This document shows positions 7,407 to 13,671 of a stretch of DNA of 18,512 bases, piece after piece. Positions within the stretch are counted from its first letter, which is position 1. Every line of letters starts with the position of its first letter. Below the pieces are notes generated by a model, which saw only the letters and a program-made list of their open reading frames with translations, did not search any database and had not been told where the DNA came from. Made by a program: the position numbers and the translations under genes. This stretch comes from Spirochaetota bacterium. GTDB taxonomy: Bacteria > Spirochaetota > UBA4802 > JAFGJZ01. The stretch covers positions 1 through 18,512 of the forward strand of contig JAKJGA010000017.1 in assembly GCA_022704645.1 (NCBI GenBank). Direction: 5' to 3'.

Positions 7407-9198
7407 ATTTTTTTCTTTCGTGAATTTTCAGAACTTTCTTTCTCATTCTTATGCTTGTCGGCGTAATTTCAAGAAGTTCATCATCCTGAATATATTCGAG
7501 AGCCTGCTCGAAGTTGAACTGACGAGGCGGAATAAGTTTAACAGCATCGTCCGAACCTGCAGCACGCATGTTGGTAAGCTTTTTTGTTTTGCTCGGATTA
7601 ACATCGAGGTCATTTTCGCGTGAGTGTTCTCCGATAATCATTCCCTCGTAAACTGAAACTCCCGGATTGACGAACATTGTTCCTCTATCCTGAAGATTGT
7701 CGAGAGCGTATGCAACTGTTACTCCGGGTTCCATTGCTACAAGCACGCCTCTGGTTCTTGAAGGTATTGGGCCTTTGTGCGGTTCGTATCCGTGAAAAAG
7801 GTGATTGAGTATTCCTGTTCCGCGTGTTTCTGTCATAAATTCATTTCTGAATCCGATTAGTCCGCGTGAAGGTATGTTGAATTCGAGGCGAGTGTATCCG
7901 TCAGTTCCCTGTACCATGTTGACGAGTTCACCTTTACGGATTCCCATTTTTTCTATAACTACACCTGAAAACTCATCGGCAACGTCGATGACTGCGTGTT
8001 CAATAGGTTCATTTCTAACTCCGTCAATTTCCTTGTAGAGAACTGCCGGTTTCGATACCTGAAACTCATAGCCCTCGCGGCGCATATTTTCGACAAGAAT
8101 AGAGAACTGAAGTTCGCCGCGTCCTTTTACTGTAAAGGAATCTTTTGATTCGGCTTTTTCTATTACAAGTGAAGGGTTTTTTTCTATCTCGCGTTCGAGA
8201 CGTTCCCAGATGTGACGGCTTGTTACGTATTTTCCTTCTTTTCCGAAGAAAGGCGAATCGTTTACAATGAAGTTAACCGCAATTGTCGGTTCATCTATTT
8301 CGATTCCGTCTTTTGCTACCGGATTGTCAGGATTTGAGAATGAATCGCCGAGATCTACATTTTCAGCACCTGCTATTGAAATAATATCTCCTGCATGCGC
8401 TTCTTCGATTTCGCTTCTTTTCATTCCGCTGTATTCGAAGATTTTAGTTACTTTGAAATTGGAGATTCCGCCTTTACGTTTAATCATGGCAAGGGTATCT
8501 CCGGCTTTTACAACACCGTCAGCTATTCTTCCTGTTGCGATTTTTCCGATATAGTTATCGTATTCGAGTGCAGACACGAGAAACTGAAATTCTTCTGAAT
8601 CCGATCCGCTCGGCTCAGGAACATGTTTGATTATGGCTTCGTAAATCGGAGTCATGTCGGTTGAATCATCATAAAGGGTAGTGTGGGCTATTCCGTTTTT
8701 TGCGGAAGCGAAAACATAAGGGAAATCGAGCTGTTCGTTTGTCGCGTTAAGTTCTACGAAAAGGTCGAAAATCATGTCGATTACTTCTTCGGGGCGGCTG
8801 TTCGGACGGTCAATTTTATTGACGATAACTATCGGTTTGTGTCCTGCTTCAAGCGATTTTTTGAGAACGTATTTGGTCTGAGGCATCGGACCTTCGAACG
8901 CATCTACAACGAGAAGTACTGAGTTAACCATTTTTAGAATTCGCTGAACTTCTCCCCCGAAGTCGGCGTGTCCCGGTGTATCTACAAGGTTGATTTTGAA
9001 ATCCTTGTAGTGTATTGATGCGTTTTTAGAGAATATCGTAATTCCGCGTTCTTTTTCAAGATCATTGGAGTCCATTACTCTTTCGTCGACTTTTTCATTC
9101 GAACGGAAAACGCCGGACTGCTTCAAAAGCGCGTCGACGAGGGTTGTTTTCCCATGGTCAACGTGGGCAACTATTGCTATATTTTTGATTTGTTTCAT
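7393..9198 (-). CDS. typA: Ribosome-associated GTPase TypA/BipA
   Basis: TypA (BipA) is a translational GTPase related to EF-G and LepA that binds the 70S ribosome and assists ribosome assembly and stress adaptation in the cytoplasm. The 601-residue product has every GTPase motif: G1 AHVDHGKT (11-18), G2 RGITI (51-55), G3 DTPGH (73-77), G4 NKID (127-130) and G5 SAK (165-167). The C-terminal segment near DDELLEITPTSIRMRK is typical of TypA and distinguishes it from EF-G and LepA. ATG 9198 was chosen over an upstream in-frame start at 9237 because it begins directly with the GTPase domain and AGGTGG lies about 10 bases before it. The gene follows the beta-helix lipoprotein gene by 73 bases. Its 3' end overlaps the convergent TPR lipoprotein gene by 14 bases. 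Confidence 0.97.
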   Translation of the reverse strand: MKQIKNIAIVAHVDHGKTTLVDALLKQSGVFRSNEKVDERVMDSNDLEKERGITIFSKNASIHYKDFKINLVDTPGHADFGGEVQRILKMVNSVLLVVDAFEGPMPQTKYVLKKSLEAGHKPIVIVNKIDRPNSRPEEVIDMIFDLFVELNATNEQLDFPYVFASAKNGIAHTTLYDDSTDMTPIYEAIIKHVPEPSGSDSEEFQFLVSALEYDNYIGKIATGRIADGVVKAGDTLAMIKRKGGISNFKVTKIFEYSGMKRSEIEEAHAGDIISIAGAENVDLGDSFSNPDNPVAKDGIEIDEPTIAVNFIVNDSPFFGKEGKYVTSRHIWERLEREIEKNPSLVIEKAESKDSFTVKGRGELQFSILVENMRREGYEFQVSKPAVLYKEIDGVRNEPIEHAVIDVADEFSGVVIEKMGIRKGELVNMVQGTDGYTRLEFNIPSRGLIGFRNEFMTETRGTGILNHLFHGYEPHKGPIPSRTRGVLVAMEPGVTVAYALDNLQDRGTMFVNPGVSVYEGMIIGEHSRENDLDVNPSKTKKLTNMRAAGSDDAVKLIPPRQFNFEQALEYIQDDELLEITPTSIRMRKKVLKIHERKKSKAE

Positions 9199-9231
9199 TA
9201 AAAGATACCACCTGTGCGGGCAGTATTTTTT

Positions 9232-9267
9232 AACCATTGTTATCCGTAAAGAATATTTTTAATGGTT
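9232..9267. repeat. Inverted repeat upstream of typA
   Basis: AACCATT (9232-9238) and AATGGTT (9261-9267) are perfect 7-base complements separated by 22 bases in the gap between typA and the beta-helix gene. No U-tract follows on the minus strand, so it is not a standard terminator of the beta-helix gene. A weak typA promoter may overlap it (TTTACG, 17 bases, AATACT on the minus strand). It could be an operator or chance. Confidence 0.25.
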
Positions 9268-9271
9268 TATT

Positions 9272-11026
9272 TTACCGAAAGGCTCCGCGTGAAGGCGGAT
9301 TTCCATAGGAATTTCCGTTGAAATCGGTAAGAATTCCGGCTGAAATTCCGCTGTTTTTGCATGATGAACCGCTCTGAAGATGCCAGTCTGACGAAGAATT
9401 TACGAATTGGGGATTGTTTCCGATTGAATTCGTGTCAGTTGATGATGCCGAACTGAAATCTGAGACAATACTGTAGGGTATATCGTTCCAGCCGATAATA
9501 TTTCCGCCCTTCTCATAGAAACAATTGTAATCGGATTGCATCGGCGGTGTGCTGCCGCAATAAAGATAAGTATGTGCAGTGTTTGTTGAATAGAAAACAT
9601 TGTTTTTTAGAATTCTTGTTCCTGTTCCGCATGTGCCGATATAAAATGAAAGAGCATTATTGCAGAATGTGTTGTTGACTATTTCAAAATTGCTTCCGGT
9701 TGCAACATTGTATGCTATTCCCTGAGATCCCGAAGCGCTGTGGTTTATAATCAAAGAAGAACTTAATTTCAGTTTCAGCGATGCCACGCCGGAAATTCCC
9801 GCGCACTGTATTCCGTATTTATTTCCGCTGATCTTGCAGCGGGATATGTTAACCGTTCCGGTCTCGCCTCCGATATAAATTCCTGCTGAAGCGGAGTTTT
9901 GTACGGTTGACTGTGTGATTGAAACACCCGTGATGCTTCCCGTTCCGGTATCAGCCTTGATTCTGATTCCATGGCCTTCGTTTCCATAGCGGATTCCGCT
10001 CCATCCCTTGCCTGAATTACTTACCGTGCATGAATCAACCCTGATGTTCTGGAGTTTTTCGTTTGAAGATGTTCCGTATTTGAGCACTGAAATTTCAATT
10101 CCGGCAAAGCCGCATTTATCGGCAATGCAATTGCTGAAGGTTATATCGCGAGTTAATGTATTGCTTTCAAAAACCTGCGGAGAAAATCCCGAATCGAATA
10201 TATTGACGGCTGACGAATCGGAAACAGAACAATTCGAGCTGTTAAGGGTGAATTCGAAGCCGTTGCCGCCGTAAAGTAGAGGCGAGAGGGACAGTACTGC
10301 ACTTCCGATATTTTCAGCTTTGCATCCGCTGACATTTATATTGCTGCAGCTTCGCAGTGAAATTCCGTGACAGCTGTAATTCTTGAAATGAATATTATTA
10401 ATGTTGATGTTTGATATATTTTCTCCATGAACTCCGATAAGATGAAATCCTGCTTCGATGGAGTGAGTTGAAGGATTAGCTGAATCCGAACAGGCAATGT
10501 AAATTGTTCCTGAGAAAAGATCTCCCGGATCATAAGTGAATACACCGCTTTCTGAGCCAAGTGATGTTTCCGCATTTGTGTTCCAGTTTCTGAATTCTAA
10601 AGGGGTGCCGTCTTCAAGAACAATACCTGATCCTGTTTTTCCCGGAGTATAAGTCATTGTTTTTTTATAGATACTCCCGCTGTGAAGAGTCCAGCTGGTT
10701 TCAGTTTTTGATCCTGTGAATACCGGAAGCGAACCTGAACCGTATGTGCCGAAAATTATCGGATTTGATTCTGTCCCGGATGCGGTAAGTTCAAGAGCGC
10801 CTTCGTAAATTAAACCGCTTTTGAATAATACATTGTCACCTGGTTGAAGAATTTGCGAATTAACTTTTGCAAGGCTTTTCCATGCAGTTGATTCGGAATC
10901 TCCGTTGTTTGTATCATTTCCTGAAGCGGAATCCACATAGAAAAAACGCTCTGATGCGTCAAAACTTCCGCTGCCGCCTCCGCATGATAAAATAATAAAA
11001 AAAGAAAAAAGAATTAAGTTTCTCAT
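9272..11026 (-). CDS. Lipoprotein with right-handed parallel beta-helix
   Basis: This 584-residue protein starts with a short signal peptide and lipobox I12-L-S-C15 followed by glycines, so it is predicted to be lipidated and surface- or periplasm-facing. ATG 11026 was chosen over one at 11068 because GAGG precedes it and the signal peptide begins there. Residues about 29-80 (FYVDSASGNDTNNG, then the LQPGDNVLFKSG motif) match the N-terminal cap of pectate-lyase-like and polysaccharide-lyase-like beta-helix proteins. Residues about 215-500 are a run of Asn/Ser/Cys-rich repeats of the PbH1 kind (NISNINI, GISLRSCSNINVSGC, GIYIGGETGTVNISRCKISGN). The C-terminal RGAFR ending is common in such proteins. 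A carbohydrate-binding or lyase role is possible, but I cannot identify catalytic residues. No sugar-utilisation genes lie nearby. Confidence 0.85.
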   Translation of the reverse strand: MRNLILFSFFIILSCGGGSGSFDASERFFYVDSASGNDTNNGDSESTAWKSLAKVNSQILQPGDNVLFKSGLIYEGALELTASGTESNPIIFGTYGSGSLPVFTGSKTETSWTLHSGSIYKKTMTYTPGKTGSGIVLEDGTPLEFRNWNTNAETSLGSESGVFTYDPGDLFSGTIYIACSDSANPSTHSIEAGFHLIGVHGENISNININNIHFKNYSCHGISLRSCSNINVSGCKAENIGSAVLSLSPLLYGGNGFEFTLNSSNCSVSDSSAVNIFDSGFSPQVFESNTLTRDITFSNCIADKCGFAGIEISVLKYGTSSNEKLQNIRVDSCTVSNSGKGWSGIRYGNEGHGIRIKADTGTGSITGVSITQSTVQNSASAGIYIGGETGTVNISRCKISGNKYGIQCAGISGVASLKLKLSSSLIINHSASGSQGIAYNVATGSNFEIVNNTFCNNALSFYIGTCGTGTRILKNNVFYSTNTAHTYLYCGSTPPMQSDYNCFYEKGGNIIGWNDIPYSIVSDFSSASSTDTNSIGNNPQFVNSSSDWHLQSGSSCKNSGISAGILTDFNGNSYGNPPSRGAFR

Positions 11027-11119
11027 CCGGCCTCGCGATAATAACCAGAATTTAGAATATTGCAGCATTTAGTAGTTAAATCCAATAAATTACAACTAAA
11101 ATTTGACCGGTTATGAATT

Positions 11120-11932
11120 TTAGATTCCGCAGACTTTTGAGATGAGTTTCATGAATATTCTTTCATGAAGAATATTCCTCAAAAAGAGTGTATACCGGGA
11201 AGTGAAATCAGTAGTATAACGCAGGCGGTTGCTTCTATCGGTTGCTGCTCTATAAATAGTTTCCGCATCTTTTGCGGGCGGATATCCTTTTTCGTATGCC
11301 GCGGTCAGAAATTTATACCATGCCTTAAATGAAGTGCGGTATTCTTCAGGTAAATCCATATTGTCAGGATTTTTCATGTTTCTGTAAAGACTTGTTTTGA
11401 CCATGCCGGGCTCAACAAGTTTGATCTTAATGCCGGTTTTTTTTAATTCGTAGAAAAGACATTCGCTCATTCCTTCAAGAGCCCATTTTGAAGCATGATA
11501 AAAACTCTGATACGGAAACGCGGTTCTGCCTGCAACGGATGAAACATTGATTATTAAGCCTTTCTTTTTTTTGCGTAAAAACGTAAGAGCGGCCTTCATG
11601 ACATTTGCAGTTCCGAAAAGATTTGTGTTTATTATGTCTTCAGCTTCCATCCCGGATGAAATTTCAAACGGCATGTTTAAATATATTCCGGCATTATTGA
11701 CTAAAACGTCAAAACTTCCGAAATCACTAAGCGCATCTTTAATGAATTTATCGCATGAAGCTTTGTCTTTCACGTCGAGATGATAGCATTTGACATTTGC
11801 AAGTTTTGTTAAAACTTCTTCTTTTTCGGGATTTCTCAGTCCAGCCGCGACATTCCATCCTTTCTTCTGAAACAGCAAAGCTGTTTCTTTGCCGATTCCG
11901 CTTGAAGTTCCTGTAATAAGCACTGTTTTCAT
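11120..11932 (-). CDS. Short-chain dehydrogenase/reductase
   Basis: This is a classical SDR oxidoreductase of 270 residues, acting in the cytoplasm with NAD(H) or NADP(H) on an unknown substrate. Visible motifs are the cofactor-binding TGTSSGIG (7-14), NNAG (79-82), the structural or catalytic Asn104 in NTNLFG, Ser132 in NVSSVAG, and the YxxxK pair Tyr145/Lys149 (YHASK). ATG 11932 is supported by an ideal AGGAGG four bases upstream; a longer reading from 12013 would overlap tetR. The gene sits 44 bases after tetR on the same strand. The gap contains a copy of the palindrome also found in the tetR promoter, so it is very probably repressed by that TetR. Substrate specificity cannot be read from the sequence. 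Confidence 0.92.
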   Translation of the reverse strand: MKTVLITGTSSGIGKETALLFQKKGWNVAAGLRNPEKEEVLTKLANVKCYHLDVKDKASCDKFIKDALSDFGSFDVLVNNAGIYLNMPFEISSGMEAEDIINTNLFGTANVMKAALTFLRKKKKGLIINVSSVAGRTAFPYQSFYHASKWALEGMSECLFYELKKTGIKIKLVEPGMVKTSLYRNMKNPDNMDLPEEYRTSFKAWYKFLTAAYEKGYPPAKDAETIYRAATDRSNRLRYTTDFTSRYTLFLRNILHERIFMKLISKVCGI

Positions 11933-11944
11933 TATTCCTCCTAA

Positions 11945-11959
11945 ATGACCAATGGTCAT
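11945..11959. promoter_or_regulatory. Operator 2: palindrome before the SDR gene
   Basis: ATGACC-AAT-GGTCAT, a perfect 6-3-6 palindrome, lies just upstream of the SDR ribosome binding site. Both half-sites are identical to those in the tetR promoter at 12656-12670. It is the likely second binding site of the adjacent TetR regulator. No convincing separate promoter is visible here, so binding may block initiation from an unseen promoter or read-through from tetR. Confidence 0.75.
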
Positions 11960-11976
11960 AAATGAAACAAATTTTT

Positions 11977-12642
11977 TTAACTGTCTGAAGCAATAAAACC
12001 TTTTATGTAGCACATGCTGATGTGGTGCATTAAATCGTAAAAGTTTCTGTCGAAAATCTCCATACCGGGACGTTTAGTGATTTTTTTTACGGTATCCGAC
12101 GGATTCGAAACTTTATACGCACCTATTGCGCATGTATAAAGAGAGTTGATAATTATAATACCGTTCCCCGGTTTTAATGTGCCGGAAGAGGCTTCAATCA
12201 ATGCGGAGATTTCTTGCATTTCTGATTTAACATATTTTTTGAAGTGAAGAGCTTTTTTGAAATCAATATTCTGTTCGAGAGTATCGTCGAGAATTGAGAT
12301 AAGCTTTATGAAGTTGTTGTTCTCGAGTGAAGAGATAAGGATATTGCACAAAACTTCAACCGTGATTTTTTTATCTTTAACGCAGGCTGACGTAATTGCT
12401 TCCGTAAGATGTTTTTTCCAGTTTGCGGTTTCTTTTTCAGCGATTGATAGAAAGATTTCTTCTTTCGTTTTGAAATAGATGAAAACCGTTCCTTTTGCTA
12501 TGCCCGCCTGTTTTGCGATTTTTTCTATAGTGATACGTTCGAATTTATCGGATTCAAAAAGTTTTTCAGCGGCAGAGATAATCAGTTCTGTTTTTTCATT
12601 TTTTTGTTCGTCGGAGACGGCTCTTTTAAAGTTTCTTGCCAT
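11977..12642 (-). CDS. TetR/AcrR-family transcriptional regulator
   Basis: The 221-residue protein has a typical TetR N-terminal DNA-binding domain. A helix begins at about residue 18 (ELIISAAEKLF), and the helix-turn-helix spans about 38-65 (TIEKIAKQAGIAKGTVFIYFKTKEEIF). The rest is a helical ligand-binding and dimer domain with no recognisable ligand signature. An in-frame ATG at 12651 overlaps the -10 box and cannot be transcribed from the promoter described here, so ATG 12642 (MARNFKR) is preferred. It has no ribosome binding site, in keeping with a leaderless mRNA. The palindrome ATGACC-N3-GGTCAT lies in its own promoter and before the downstream dehydrogenase, which suggests autorepression and repression of the dehydrogenase until a ligand binds. 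Confidence 0.92.
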   Translation of the reverse strand: MARNFKRAVSDEQKNEKTELIISAAEKLFESDKFERITIEKIAKQAGIAKGTVFIYFKTKEEIFLSIAEKETANWKKHLTEAITSACVKDKKITVEVLCNILISSLENNNFIKLISILDDTLEQNIDFKKALHFKKYVKSEMQEISALIEASSGTLKPGNGIIIINSLYTCAIGAYKVSNPSDTVKKITKRPGMEIFDRNFYDLMHHISMCYIKGFIASDS

Positions 12643-12649
12643 GAGACGC

Positions 12650-12677
12650 ATTAAAATGACCGGCGGTCATTAGTCAA
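12650..12677 (-). promoter_or_regulatory. tetR promoter
   Basis: On the minus strand TTGACT (12677-12672, five of six to the -35 consensus) is followed after 16 bases by TTTAAT (12655-12650, five of six to the -10 consensus). The 15-base operator occupies almost the whole spacer. Seven bases separate the -10 box from ATG 12642, placing the transcription start at or beside the A of the start codon. Confidence 0.72.
12656..12670. promoter_or_regulatory. Operator 1: palindrome in the tetR promoter
   Basis: ATGACC-GGC-GGTCAT, with one further complementary base pair outside (A...T), forms a 17-base dyad between the -35 and -10 boxes of tetR. The half-sites are identical to those at 11945-11959 while the centre differs, as expected of a protein-binding site rather than a copied segment. 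Binding would block RNA polymerase and give autorepression. Confidence 0.8.
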
Positions 12678-12701
12678 GCTTCTTTTGCAGTTGCCATAAA
12701 T

Positions 12702-13112
12702 TTAACTTATTTCTGGGATGAAGCTCTGGATTTCACGTAATGAGTTGTTTCTCTCAAAAATGATTTTATAGCCGTCGCGGAGAACTCTTTCTGTTCCCGG
12801 ATCTGTTGGTAGAGTGATCCATTCAGTCGGACATATGTTAAACTCGATTTCTGTCTGATCCGAAAAGCATCTGAGAGTATTGACCATTCCCCAGTTTTCT
12901 TTTTCGACAGCAGATGATTCAGCTATCATATTTATCCAATTGTAATCGTTAAGATATTTCATCTCATCGGTTGTGATTATCATTATATCAATATCGGACT
13001 TTTCGTGCTGTTTATTTCGTGCATAAGAACCTACAAGAAGAACTGCAAGAATGTCAGTGTTCTTTTCTGCGAAAAGATTTAGTTTGCGTGTTAATGATTC
13101 TAACTTTTTCAT
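12702..13112 (-). CDS. Minimal nucleotidyltransferase-fold protein
   Basis: The 136-residue product has the Pol-beta-type nucleotidyltransferase signature GS-x10-DxD: G28-S29 in LLVGSYAR and D40/D42 in SDIDI. Glu88 or Glu90 (TEIEF) is a candidate third carboxylate. The C-terminal pattern WITLPTDPGTERVLRDGYKI resembles small aadA-like nucleotidyltransferases. Such proteins transfer nucleotides to small molecules or proteins; MntA antitoxins carry the same signature. No HEPN toxin gene is adjacent. ATG 13112 is the first good start, but its ribosome binding site is weak (GGA only). An upstream reading to 13205 would overlap the GDYXXLXY gene. It lies 13 bases after that gene and is probably co-transcribed with it. 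The substrate is unknown. Confidence 0.8.
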   Translation of the reverse strand: MKKLESLTRKLNLFAEKNTDILAVLLVGSYARNKQHEKSDIDIMIITTDEMKYLNDYNWINMIAESSAVEKENWGMVNTLRCFSDQTEIEFNICPTEWITLPTDPGTERVLRDGYKIIFERNNSLREIQSFIPEIS

Positions 13113-13125
13113 TCCATGTTGCCAA

Positions 13126-13671
13126 TCAATAAAACACAACTTCACTATCCTTAACAAACAACCGCGAGATTGCACTGTTTCCTTTTTCGTCAATTGATAC
13201 TTCAACCGTTGTTGAGTCCATATTTGCTTCTATATAATGGCCTTTATTCTGCGGCACAAAATAATTTTCAACACCATAACGTACATAGATGGAATTGTCA
13301 TACGTGTATTCAACATTACCGCGGATAACAGCCGGATATCGGCCGGATAGTGATTTGATATCTGTGCTGACTTCAGCCGCGTTGTAATGCGAATCGGATG
13401 CGTCTTTTTCAAGTGCGACGTAAATAGTCTGATCCATGCTGAAAGATATACCGGTCTTTACCTTCAGCTTTTCAGTATCTATGTTTGTGATTTCGTATCT
13501 GAGAATTACATAGTCGCCGCTGAAAAGACTTCTAGGATCTACGGGTACGCACTTGAGTATTATCTTTGTGCCTCCGGAGAGAAGTTTTTCCTGCTTGAAA
13601 ATCATTGAGCCCAGTACTGTTAGTTGTGCCGCTACAATGATGAAGAATAATATTTTTTTATATTTTGTCAT
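13126..13671 (-). CDS. GDYXXLXY-domain protein
   Basis: This 181-residue protein has one N-terminal membrane segment (about 6-24) and an exported domain carrying the family hallmark: PVDPRSLFSG, then GDYVILRY at 52-59. GDYXXLXY proteins have no known biochemical function. They are regularly encoded beside DUF2157 and DUF4401 membrane proteins, as here. The start codon overlaps the stop of the upstream gene (ATGA, 13671-13668), and AAAGGTG lies seven bases before it, so the two are translationally coupled and probably act together in the envelope. Confidence 0.88.
   Translation of the reverse strand: MTKYKKILFFIIVAAQLTVLGSMIFKQEKLLSGGTKIILKCVPVDPRSLFSGDYVILRYEITNIDTEKLKVKTGISFSMDQTIYVALEKDASDSHYNAAEVSTDIKSLSGRYPAVIRGNVEYTYDNSIYVRYGVENYFVPQNKGHYIEANMDSTTVEVSIDEKGNSAISRLFVKDSEVVFY

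Noticed and set aside
9236..9247. On the minus strand GGATAACAATGG resembles half of the lac operator.
   Set aside because: The similarity is short, no symmetrical partner or LacI-type regulator is present, and the site lies before typA.
11103..11114. TTGACCGGTTAT looks like a third, degenerate TetR operator downstream of the dehydrogenase.
   Set aside because: Neither half-site matches ATGACC/GGTCAT exactly and the 6-3-6 spacing is not kept.
12653..12673. The tetR-promoter palindrome as an intrinsic terminator for the nucleotidyltransferase operon.
   Set aside because: Its 3-base loop and short T-stretch could pass for one, but the same half-sites recur before the dehydrogenase and it fits exactly between -35 and -10 boxes, so an operator is the better reading.
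12702..13671. A possible HEPN-MNT toxin-antitoxin pair.
   Set aside because: The neighbour of the nucleotidyltransferase is a GDYXXLXY envelope protein with a membrane helix, not a HEPN RNase; no Rx4-6H motif was seen.
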